From Seminavis robusta (lineage: Eukaryota; Bacillariophyta; Bacillariophyceae; Naviculales; Naviculaceae), in the NCBI GenBank assembly GCA_903772945.1, contig CAICTM010001364.1:1-30726 (forward strand): 30,726 nt of DNA. The letters run 5' to 3'. Below are positions 1 to 7,757 of this stretch, in pieces. How positions within the stretch are numbered: position 1 is the first letter of the stretch; each line of letters opens with the position of its first letter. The translations under genes were made by a program, and so were the position numbers. The notes under the pieces were generated by a model that searched no databases, was not told the DNA's origin, and saw only the letters and a program-made list of their open reading frames with translations.

Positions 1-95
1 TTGTCGTCCACTTGCTACTTACAAACTCACGAATTCGTCGTCCTCCTTGTAGCCTCATCCGATAAACATTCTCTTCCAACACTGATACCATACTC

Positions 96-179
96 GTTAC
101 GGTTACGGTACCCGTAACGGTGCCGGTAACGGTAACGGTGCCGGTAACGGTACCTGTAACGGTACCGGTAACGGTGCCG
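96..179. repeat. Degenerate GTAACG/GTACCG minisatellite
   Basis: About fourteen hexamers alternate between GTAACG, GTACCG and GTGCCG without interruption. The unit is close to the palindrome CGGTACCG seen elsewhere in the intergenic DNA of this window. The rest of 1-257 shows no convincing open frame. Confidence 0.75.
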
Positions 180-257
180 TCACTGTTACAGAAACACGGC
201 AACCTGTCATAAGCCAACGAATCTGGAGACGAACGCTGAAAAAAAACCGAATTATAC

Positions 258-300
258 ACAACCCTACGATGGCACACTTTTGATCGCAGGAGCCGCATAC
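258..300 (+). repeat. Extra copy of a transposon terminus
   Basis: The stretch around GATGGCAC...GATCGCAGGAGCC matches the outer part of the right terminal repeat (6150-6183, GGTGGCAC...GGTCGCAGGAGCC) in the same orientation. It is also inverted relative to the left terminus at 388-408 (GGCTCCTGCGATC), so it can form a hairpin with it across roughly 88 bp. It may be a relic of an older insertion or a solo end of the same family. Confidence 0.5.
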
Positions 301-376
301 GGCGTAAGGGTTAAGGGTTTCAGAAGCTGCTTTTCCAAGGAATTCCTGAAGCCAAACCAGCTGGAGCTACTAGCTA

Positions 377-525
377 GTACCGGTACTAGTATGGCTCCTG
401 CGATCAACCAAATACTGCCGTAGAGCTATGTAGAATGAGTACTAGCATGGCTGGCTCGAAATGGAGAGTCTGAAGAACAGAGCTTTATTTAACGACACCA
501 CTCAAATTCATTTAAAGGACACCTA
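377..525 (+). repeat. Left terminal inverted repeat
   Basis: It starts at GTACCGGTAC and runs through CTCCTGCGA, CCGTAGAGCTATGTAGAAT, GGCTGGCTCGAAATGGAGAG and CACCACTCAAATTCATTT. The reverse complement of 6051-6195 carries the same blocks in the same order. The most divergent part is a ~15-bp stretch at 404-417. Confidence 0.8.
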
Positions 526-721
526 TATTATTATTAGTATTATTTCTTCTTCTTCGTGCCTTGGTAACAGCACATCAATCTGCTATCGAAGAGCACAATG
601 ACATCCTCCTCTTTCCTCTTCCTTTCGCTCATGCATGCACGGCAGATAACAAGGACGCAGTAGCAGCCAACACTCTGTGGTCTAGACTCTTCAGTGGCTG
701 CTATTGGATGGCGTCGTTCGT

Positions 722-1222
722 TTACTCGTCGTCGAGGTCTTCCAAAAGAGCATCCAAGTTTCCTTTGGCGGCAGGAGGGGCAGGAGCGAACATACCAACG
801 ACTTGTGTCAATCCTTGACCGGTGACATCCTCAAAGGCTCCTTCGAAGGCAGAGTCGGTTGACTCGATGGACTCTCGAGCGGCTCGCTTCTTGGCTTCCT
901 TCTTGGCTTCCATGATTTTCCTGTTGAAACAGATGCCACCAAAAAAGAGAGTGATATTCACCTTTCGACCGTCTTCAGTGGTGGCCTCAATGGCGTCCAT
1001 GGTATGCTTGACAGAGGTGACAATGGCATGGCCGCTGATGAAGGTCATGACTGCATCCAACTCACTCTGGGAGAATGGGTTGTGATGGATGAAGATGTGG
1101 TTGGAAAGAGCATCATCATTGTCATTAAAGAGAGCTTCATTGATGCGACGGGTGAGCCTCTTCATTTCACTGTAACCAACCTTGTCGTCATTTGGAGAAT
1201 GGAATGCCTTGTTGTTGACCAT
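722..1222 (-). CDS. Unrecognised 166-aa protein inside the transposon
   Basis: The 166-aa ORF has a good start context (GCAACCATGG). I do not recognise the family. The first half looks globular (residues about 15-105). It is followed by a Lys/Arg/Glu-rich helical stretch (about 105-120, with KKEAKKRAARES) and an acidic, Pro/Ala-containing tail ending LLEDLDDE. There is no signal peptide or membrane segment. It is divergently arranged with the ORF at 1608, sharing a 385-bp upstream region. As it lies between the terminal repeats it may be an accessory protein of the element, for example DNA-binding or regulatory, but nothing in the sequence proves this. It could also be a captured host gene. 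Confidence 0.55.
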   Translation of the reverse strand: MVNNKAFHSPNDDKVGYSEMKRLTRRINEALFNDNDDALSNHIFIHHNPFSQSELDAVMTFISGHAIVTSVKHTMDAIEATTEDGRKVNITLFFGGICFNRKIMEAKKEAKKRAARESIESTDSAFEGAFEDVTGQGLTQVVGMFAPAPPAAKGNLDALLEDLDDE

Positions 1223-1607
1223 GGTTGCTGTTTGCTCAGTTGGATGAGGAGATTATGAGCAGCCAAGCCGTCGTCGAGAGACCAACTCAACCGATCAATC
1301 CGTACGGCGTTTGAATTTGAATTTTGCCGCGCGGCACTGCTGTTGCCGCGGCTTTGAAGTGAAGGATCGACGCACTCGACAACCAATCCAATCCACCACC
1401 CGACAGCCCACAATTCCACCGACAGTGACAGTCTACACTTCCTTCCGCCAACAGTCTACACTTCCTTCCACCAACAGTCGTGGACCCACATTTCCACTGG
1501 CCAACAGCCACCGACGGCAACAGCCAACAAGCCACCGACGGCCACAACAAATAAGCCACTAACCGCAACAGCAAACAAGCCACCGTCACGCACACAAAGA
1601 AGCAGCA
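1223..1607. promoter_or_regulatory. Divergent intergenic region between the two accessory ORFs
   Basis: This 385-bp spacer separates two divergent ORFs and presumably holds both promoters. It contains a GC-rich patch (GCCGCGCGGC near 1327) and the tandem repeats at 1428-1473, and then CA-rich repeats. No clear TATA box is visible. Confidence 0.35.
1428..1473. repeat. Two 23-bp tandem repeats, followed by related CA-rich repeats
   Basis: The unit ACAGTCTACACTTCCTTCCR + CCA occurs twice in tandem with one difference. From about 1500 to 1580 there follow several degenerate CAACAGCCACCGACGG-type units (CAACAAGCCACCGACGG, CAACAAATAAGCCACTAACCG, CAAACAAGCCACCG). This looks like replication-slippage DNA upstream of the ORF at 1608. 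Confidence 0.7.
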
Positions 1608-2048
1608 ATGAATCAGCTCTGGGATCCTGTCATGGCTGATGCTGGGGATGGACATGGTGTTGCCATGGTCTTCCAGTGCAATGTATACTATTGGATGGCT
1701 GATGGCTCCGGCAAGGCTGTGGCTGGTCAGGGCACCTTCCAGAAGTTGCGGGGCTCTTCTTGTCAGTTTCGGCTTCAAGTGGATGGAGGTTGTGACTCCA
1801 CCGTCTCTCACTTGTATTTGCCGCCTCTAGCCGACTGGAGTATTAACAAAACAAGAGCCGTTCAGACGATGAATGGTGCTCATGGACCGCAGAGAGCCTT
1901 GGTTGACGTTGTGATGTTTGTGGGAAGCTTTGCCATTACGAAACTCCAAGTTACAATGCCGTTCCATGGTGAAAACAGGCGCGTTGCAAAGCTGTTCCGT
2001 CCTGCTCTTATTCATGCCGACCAATCCAAGCGTGAAGCGATGGCCTAG
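1608..2048 (+). CDS. Unrecognised 146-aa ORF inside the transposon
   Basis: The 146-aa ORF is preceded by AGCAGCA, a reasonable eukaryotic start context. I do not recognise it. It is rich in Gly, Val and aromatic residues in the first half (residues 15-75, beta-like, e.g. VAMVFQCNVYYWMADG) and basic near the end (RRVAKLF, QSKREAMA). It converges on the transposase gene, whose stop lies 155 bp downstream. Several overlapping frames are also open here, so it may not be translated. Its position between the terminal repeats makes it a possible accessory gene of the element. Confidence 0.35.
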   Translation: MNQLWDPVMADAGDGHGVAMVFQCNVYYWMADGSGKAVAGQGTFQKLRGSSCQFRLQVDGGCDSTVSHLYLPPLADWSINKTRAVQTMNGAHGPQRALVDVVMFVGSFAITKLQVTMPFHGENRRVAKLFRPALIHADQSKREAMA

Positions 2049-2203
2049 TCGAAAAGCAAGCTGACAACTCATTGCTACGACTAGCACGGAATGACGTTGG
2101 TACAAATTCTTACTCGTTTGCTACACTATCCTATAAACCGACAGCAGCAACTCAATCGAAAAACAAGACTAGCGGTATCCATAGCTAGACAATAACCTCA
2201 TAC

Positions 2204-5200
2204 TTAAGCACTCTTCCTTTGTTCCTTTCTCATCCAGTCTTCGATACTCTCGCTGCTAGTGAATGATATCTTCTCCTCTTCGTGATCAAACATGGCGATA
2301 CCTCGGTGCCGCTTATACATTTTTTGGGCTGCTCGTATCGTCGCAAACTTCAGCTCGGATTGCTTCTTTCGCATCGTCTCAATCGACACCTCTCCAGTGA
2401 GCGGGTTTGTGCCGCCGGTTCCTTCGTCTCTGGCTGCTTCCACTGCATGCAAAAGCAAATAGGCAATTACAAACTGTCGCGCCTTCCGTGCACAGCCTCG
2501 CACCGTTTGTTTCGTCAGCGTCTTCTCACTGTGGAAGCACACATCCAAGACTTGCTTCGTGAAGCGATCCTTTCCTTTTCGTTGTGGCAATGGGATCCGA
2601 ACAAGGCAGTTCTTTGACACTGACCACACGTATTCAATGCCAACACCGGCGATTTCTGGATGGCACTTTGGAGAGAAGATAACTCGCCATCCATACTGCT
2701 TGGCTACCCACTCTAGCATAGAGATTTCCTTTTTGAAATCATCGCATCCTTGGAGCAGCATGCGGAGGCTTGTTCCCTCGATCAACTTGCCTTCGGCATC
2801 TTTCCTCCCAGGCATCGTGTAGTGCCCTTTTCGTCTCTTCACAAGCTCCAAGTCAACCAAGCCTCTCTCAATGCACATTTGCAGAGCTCCTTTTGGAGTG
2901 TTGACCCATCCTTTTTGCTTCTTGACTTCCTCAACGGATAGATCTATGCCGTGTTGATTGGCAACGTCTCGGAGGAACGCTAGGGAAGTGCGTGAGGGAT
3001 CAGATGGAAGCCCGGCAGTGTTGCTTCCAAGCTTGTGGATCAGGTGAGCGTGGATTTCTTTTTTAGACCGTAGAGCTCTCGTCGCAGTTTCACCCTCGAA
3101 CTCTTGGTCATATTTGGTTGTAGATTGCTGTTCGGAGGACATCCAACTTGGGCCTTGGTCGTCCTCTGAAAATACACATCGCTGGACCGCACCAACAGAA
3201 AGTCTACATCCGTTGTTGTCAAAAGGACCAAGGCAGCCTTCCGTCAGAGTGGTTTCATGCATCTTTGGTTGCTGCCCACCAGGCTCTTTGTTGAGACGAG
3301 ATGCGTCCAAACCATCCTTCCGCTTTGCTGTGTGTCCTTGGCTGTGGTCGTAACATATAACATGGTCGTGGTGAGGGTACATGACAGCAGCCATATCTGC
3401 GATATTTTCAAGCTGGACAATAGTGTGGCTGTTTGTCCAGTAGCCTTCATTGTTCTGTCCTGGGTGGAGAGGCCACCGGCAGCAACGACTCTGGATATCC
3501 TTTTCTGTGAAGGGACACTTGGCAGCGCTGCCATGGACAGCAATGGCCGCATCTCTAGCAACATAGTCTTTGCCAGCTCTGTTTGCATTGATCAATCGTA
3601 GCTGTTCTGGTGTTGGAATGGGCATCCAGCCTGCCTCTCTGCTAACGACTCCAGATATCATGATAGAGCAACCAAGGTCCTTGGGTCGGAGGGCTTGTTG
3701 TCCGTGTGACCCATACCACGCCATCGAATTCATTGCCTTCTCATTCGACACAACTTCGTCTTGCCCCCAAACAATTGTACGGCTCGCATTGGCGGGCAGT
3801 CGAAGGCTGTAGTTTCCTCCAAACAGATTCCTCTGGAGCTCCGGAAGATTATGAGAGTCCACAATATCGTCAACATGAAATTCAATCAAGGTTTGGCCTT
3901 GCCAGAGAACAGGAACGCCAGCATTGTTGGGGTAGATTCGATTGTCCTTTTTCAGTTGTTGTACTCTGATTGGAACCAGCTGAACCCAAACAGCGGAGTG
4001 TAACTCTAACTTCATCAACTCGATACAGTACTCTATCCTTGAAGAGACGACGTCAGGTCTCTCATGAATGTCTGTATAAAAGCCCTTCTTGTATAGGCTC
4101 CTCTTAAATCCAAGGAATGTCAACCAACGGTGAGTGGTGTTGCAGCAAATATTCTTTAAACCATTCGACTGTAAGAATTCCTCCACAGAAACACGTTCCT
4201 TGGCGGCAAGCTTTGGAATGAGTTTAGCACGGAGAAAGGCTTGCATAAAGTCAACAGACAGTTGTTGAATGTTTTGGTTGCCATAGTCCCTCATTTCAGT
4301 TGCGGCCTCTGGATGGTTTACAAAAAGGGATATCCCGATACGCTCACTCATCAGTGGGTTGTTGAATCGACAATGCTCCCGAAACTGCCGAAGCCACTCT
4401 TGGATTGCCTTGTAGTTACTGATGGATTTGTCTCCGGTATTCACTTGTACAGCAACCATGGCTTGCTCGCACTTGCCCTTCCAACAGAGTGGCTCATTCT
4501 CGGCGTCAGCTTCCAGCATAAGAGTTATTGCTCGGAGCAAATAATACGATTTGATCTGGATAGCATGAACAAGCTTGTCCACTCGGTTGGGATCAAACTT
4601 CAATTCCAGCGGCTCTCCATCGTAGTTATCAATAAAATATGTTGGAGGATCATCCTTGGCAAGCCCAACGATAAGATCTTTCGCAGCACCTGCAGTCTTG
4701 ACTCCTTCTATCAAGATTGCTTGAATGTTCCGTGCTGCCTCCTCTGCTGTTTCGTCTTCTCTAGCTCCAAACAACTTCTCAGCTTCAGTAGAGTACCAAT
4801 AGTTGCACAGTTTGTAGAGCCCCAAGGGTAGATACGGGCGTATTGATACCCTATGCGTTTCCAGTAGGTTCAACCAATCGGGAGTATCTGACACCGCCGC
4901 TGGAGGTATCCAAGGAACTGCTGCAGAAAAATCAGCGTACACGGCAGTCGTTTCTTTGAATGTGTGAATATAGATTCCCTTTGACTGATCTTTCATTGAA
5001 CCTGCATCAACGCAATTGTGCTGCAGGAGGCCAGCAAGTGCTGTTTCAACAGTAAATTGTAGCTCGTAGCTTCCTTCAATGAGTGGTGTTTTGGGATGGA
5101 AGTTGGCTAGACGATGGCAGACATTCACAGCTGTGGAGAGCAGCCACCAACGACTCTGAATCTCAGTATTCTTCTGGAAGAGCGCTACGACCGACTTGGC

Positions 5201-5623
5201 CATAACTTCGGCATCGATTGGTAAAGAATCAAACAAGACACGTGATGTAGCTCTTTGGTTGCTTCCAGTGTTGACAATCGCAGGTCTTTTCACAGCTGGA
5301 GTCAAAGGAGTTCCATTTACTGGAGTCCTCTGGCTAGATCTCCTCTTTTGGTGGACAGCAGCAGCGACTCGTCCTGTTGCGCCTCTTTGTAGAGAACACT
5401 GCGTGGGTGACTCGTAGTTTCGCCTACCAAGAACAACGCGCGGTTGAGAGATGCCGATACTGGTGGAAACTCTTCTTGATCGTCTTGATGCATCTCTTTG
5501 TAGAGAACTGCTTGTTGGGGATGCATAACTCCTACCGCTAAGCCCAATACGCCTTGGAGAGATGCCGTTGTTTTCCTGGTTGGAAGTGGAAGATCGTTTT
5601 GATCGTCTCGTTTGGACCACCAT
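2204..5623 (-). CDS. DDE transposase-like protein (1139 aa)
   Basis: This is the probable transposase of the element. The start is the ATG in CCACCATGG-type context. Residues 1-110 are basic and contain an internal duplication (RSYASPTSSSLQR at 31-43, RNYESPTQCSLQR at 68-80), probably DNA-binding or nuclear-targeting. Residues about 485-530 resemble the helix-turn-helix-like part of a eukaryotic transposase family I know from fungal genomes (TTHRWLTFLGF, YKKGFYTDIHERPDVV). The catalytic core follows: D622 in WGQDE; GCSIMISGVV at 651-660; GYWTN at 727; D759 in ICYDHSQGH; PGGQQPKMHET at 781-791; and E997 in GIEYVWSVSK, comparable to the Tc1/IS630 'NPIE..W' motif. All three acidic residues are present. 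The D759-E997 spacing is unusually long. The frame is intact. The exact superfamily name is inference. Confidence 0.8.
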   Translation of the reverse strand: MVVQTRRSKRSSTSNQENNGISPRRIGLSGRSYASPTSSSLQRDASRRSRRVSTSIGISQPRVVLGRRNYESPTQCSLQRGATGRVAAAVHQKRRSSQRTPVNGTPLTPAVKRPAIVNTGSNQRATSRVLFDSLPIDAEVMAKSVVALFQKNTEIQSRWWLLSTAVNVCHRLANFHPKTPLIEGSYELQFTVETALAGLLQHNCVDAGSMKDQSKGIYIHTFKETTAVYADFSAAVPWIPPAAVSDTPDWLNLLETHRVSIRPYLPLGLYKLCNYWYSTEAEKLFGAREDETAEEAARNIQAILIEGVKTAGAAKDLIVGLAKDDPPTYFIDNYDGEPLELKFDPNRVDKLVHAIQIKSYYLLRAITLMLEADAENEPLCWKGKCEQAMVAVQVNTGDKSISNYKAIQEWLRQFREHCRFNNPLMSERIGISLFVNHPEAATEMRDYGNQNIQQLSVDFMQAFLRAKLIPKLAAKERVSVEEFLQSNGLKNICCNTTHRWLTFLGFKRSLYKKGFYTDIHERPDVVSSRIEYCIELMKLELHSAVWVQLVPIRVQQLKKDNRIYPNNAGVPVLWQGQTLIEFHVDDIVDSHNLPELQRNLFGGNYSLRLPANASRTIVWGQDEVVSNEKAMNSMAWYGSHGQQALRPKDLGCSIMISGVVSREAGWMPIPTPEQLRLINANRAGKDYVARDAAIAVHGSAAKCPFTEKDIQSRCCRWPLHPGQNNEGYWTNSHTIVQLENIADMAAVMYPHHDHVICYDHSQGHTAKRKDGLDASRLNKEPGGQQPKMHETTLTEGCLGPFDNNGCRLSVGAVQRCVFSEDDQGPSWMSSEQQSTTKYDQEFEGETATRALRSKKEIHAHLIHKLGSNTAGLPSDPSRTSLAFLRDVANQHGIDLSVEEVKKQKGWVNTPKGALQMCIERGLVDLELVKRRKGHYTMPGRKDAEGKLIEGTSLRMLLQGCDDFKKEISMLEWVAKQYGWRVIFSPKCHPEIAGVGIEYVWSVSKNCLVRIPLPQRKGKDRFTKQVLDVCFHSEKTLTKQTVRGCARKARQFVIAYLLLHAVEAARDEGTGGTNPLTGEVSIETMRKKQSELKFATIRAAQKMYKRHRGIAMFDHEEEKISFTSSESIEDWMRKEQRKSA

Positions 5624-6050
5624 GGCAGTAGAATATACACCACAGCGACCACAGCCTCATGCACCACAGCATCAGTCTATGCATGGGCGACATGGTCAAG
5701 AACATCCTCTTGCCTGCCATCATTGGCATGGCTCACCTCCAAAATTTTGCCACATGATGTGCAACTCGACCAGTTTGGAAAATCGCCTCATCTCTCATCT
5801 TCTTTCACGGCTACGGCTAGAAGACCAAGAGGATGCACAAACCAACGCCATTAACCCATCAACTGGGTTCATGGCAAAGCTCTGCAACAGTATCAAGGTT
5901 GAAAGCCTATCCGCATTGACAATACATCTCCATCTCCTCTCCTCTCCTCTCCGGTTGATGTGTGTGGCTGATCTCGACTGATCGATCGATCGATCTCGCA
6001 CACGGAGAGGAAGAACAAAGCACGAAACTCATTAGGGTTGGTGTTATCGG
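5624..6050 (-). promoter_or_regulatory. Upstream region of the transposase gene
   Basis: This ~430-bp spacer between the transposase start and the right terminal repeat should hold its promoter and leader. It contains a CTCCT-type polypyrimidine run (5932-5952) and a GATC run (5978-5993). The overlapping open frames here have no recognisable protein features. Confidence 0.35.
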
Positions 6051-6195
6051 TTATAGTGCCTTAAATGAATTTGAGTGGTGTCGTTAAATAAACATTGTTC
6101 TTCAGACTCTCCATTTCGAGCCAGCCTTGCTAGTACAAATTCTACATAGCTCTACGGTGGCACCCTTCCGGTCGCAGGAGCCATAGTACCGGTAC
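6051..6195 (-). repeat. Right terminal inverted repeat
   Basis: This is the reverse complement partner of 377-525. The inner block 6057-6157 is nearly identical to 418-520. The outer part keeps CGCAGGAGCC and GTACCGGTAC. It ends about 226 bp before the start codon of the U-box gene, so the element sits in that gene's upstream region. Confidence 0.8.
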
Positions 6196-6421
6196 GTAGC
6201 TAGCTACTATCATAGAAAGCGGAGGACCGAGTGAGACCACACGACACGACGAACGATCACATTTTCTTTTGAACACATCGAAAAGATCTTCGGTTCTTCT
6301 CAACAAAACTGGGGTTTTCAACAACCACAACTGAGAAGTCTCCGCTGCCGCAGCATCAAGGATCATCCAGATTGCTTGGTTCATTCAGAGAGAGAAACTG
6401 CACTGCCAAAGCAACATAACC

Positions 6422-7336
6422 ATGTCCACCACAGGAGCCAACAAGAATTTGGACACCATGTCCTATCGTCAACTTCAGCTGGAATGCCAGAGAGCAAATC
6501 TCAGAGCATCAGGCAAGGCTCAGGTTCTCCGAAAACGGCTCCGTCAATCTAAGAAGGTTGAAGCAACTCAACCTCCCGCAAAGCGTCCCACGAAATCCGC
6601 AGCCGATGATTTGATCTGTCCCATCAGTTTGGAGTTGCCATGGGACCCTGTGACAGCTGAGGATGGACGAGTCTATGAGCGGGAATGCATTGAGGAGCAT
6701 ATCAAGAAGAATCCAGGGAATCTCACATCCCCCATCACCAGAGAAAAGATGGGCACCAGAATTTTTCCGGCCATCCAGCATCGAAACACCATTGAGACTT
6801 TGATCGAATCTGGTGTCATTGATGGAGATTTGGCTGCCAAGTGGAATGAAAAGGTGGAACAGAAGAAGCAGATGGAAGAGTTGTTGAAGAAAGCGGAAGC
6901 AGGTGATGCAGATGCTATGTATAGTGTAGGAGTGTATTATTTTGTTGGCAACGATGGCTTCAAGCAAGATGACAAATTGGCCTTCCACTGGTACAAGCGA
7001 GCTCACGAGGCCAGGAACATCATGGGCACGGCAATGCTGGGTCAGTGTTATTTGGATGGTTTCGGTGTACCAAAGTGCTATTCGCATGGTCTGACCTACT
7101 GCTCTGTTGCAGCTGCCGGGGGGTCGGATGTAGGAGCATACAACTTGGGATTTGGGTTTGCCAAGGGAGAGTATGGCTTGAGTGCCACTAAATCAGAGGC
7201 AATCTACTGGTTGACAAAGGTCACTGGGAAATGTCGTGTCGACCACTTATCAGATTCTTCAAAGAAGGCAGCTCGGAAATTGCTTCATGAACTCATCACA
7301 GCCCCACCAGCAGCAGCGGTCACATTTGAGTTTTGA
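6422..7336 (+). CDS. SAP + U-box + Sel1-repeat protein, probable E3 ubiquitin ligase
   Basis: A 304-aa single-exon protein. Residues 11-42 (DTMSYRQLQLECQRANLRAS) form a SAP-like helix-extension-helix, usually nucleic-acid binding. Residues 62-130 form a U-box: DLICPISLELPWDPVTAEDG, then RVYERECIEEHI, SPITREKM and RNTIETLIESG, the normal U-box pattern without zinc ligands. A short charged helix (140-160) leads into Sel1-like repeats (about 160-270: AEAGDADAMYSVGVYYF, AMLGQCYLDGFGV, AAAGGSDVGAYNLGF). The U-box should recruit an E2 enzyme and the Sel1 repeats should bind substrate or adaptor. Function is inferred from the domains only. The start ATG follows AACATAACC, and a second in-frame ATG lies 12 codons later. 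A transposon terminus lies just upstream and may influence expression. Confidence 0.85.
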   Translation: MSTTGANKNLDTMSYRQLQLECQRANLRASGKAQVLRKRLRQSKKVEATQPPAKRPTKSAADDLICPISLELPWDPVTAEDGRVYERECIEEHIKKNPGNLTSPITREKMGTRIFPAIQHRNTIETLIESGVIDGDLAAKWNEKVEQKKQMEELLKKAEAGDADAMYSVGVYYFVGNDGFKQDDKLAFHWYKRAHEARNIMGTAMLGQCYLDGFGVPKCYSHGLTYCSVAAAGGSDVGAYNLGFGFAKGEYGLSATKSEAIYWLTKVTGKCRVDHLSDSSKKAARKLLHELITAPPAAAVTFEF

Positions 7337-7757
7337 TCTCTGTTTTCAAAGCCACAGCGGAGCGATGATGGCAACGGAACGCCCTGATCTTGAGGTGGGT
7401 CTAGTTTCGTACAGGCTTTGCTAGCTTGCTACATGTATGTATATATTGATTGATCCTTCAGCCAGCAGTCGCGACCACGAGCAGCTCCGGGCTAAGCAAG
7501 GTATTATTCGCTGCACTCCAGTTTCCTTTCCTATTCCTCGCTAGCTAACTACATGTAGCTGCTCATTGTGAACTTTAAAATGATCTATTATTTTCAATTC
7601 GGAGGTATCCGATTCAATGGCCGAGCAACCCTTGAACAAAAAAGAAACCATGCACTTGTAGCTACTGTTCTATGTTTCCGGTCGATTGATTTTTAATATC
7701 GGCAAACTAGAAAAATTTGCCGCAGCGCTCCATTAGGTAGGTAGCCTCCTTTTTCTA
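7337..7757. other. Intergenic, convergent 3' ends
   Basis: This region lies between two convergent genes. It contains CTAGCTAG-like words, ACATGTA repeats and an AT-rich stretch (7560-7700). No coding frame was found. Confidence 0.6.

Larger units (their letters stand above)
377..6195 (-). mobile_element. Candidate ~5.8-kb DNA transposon with long terminal inverted repeats
   Basis: The segment is bounded by inverted repeats (377-525 and 6051-6195). The inner ~100 bp of each repeat agree with fewer than ten differences by eye. Between them lie a large DDE transposase-like gene on the minus strand and two small ORFs (722-1222 minus, 1608-2048 plus). Both ends begin with the palindrome GTACCGGTAC, and TAGCTA lies just outside each end. 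That word is so common in this DNA that it cannot be accepted as a target-site duplication. The intact transposase frame and the similarity of the two ends suggest a fairly young or still active copy. Exact borders are uncertain by about 10-20 bp. Confidence 0.75.

Noticed and set aside
1287..1811. 174-codon minus frame
   Set aside because: Low-complexity composition, overlap with tandem repeats and with the plus ORF at 1608; no protein-like features.
370..6206. TAGCTA as target-site duplication of the transposon
   Set aside because: The word occurs throughout the intergenic DNA, so its presence at both ends is not informative.
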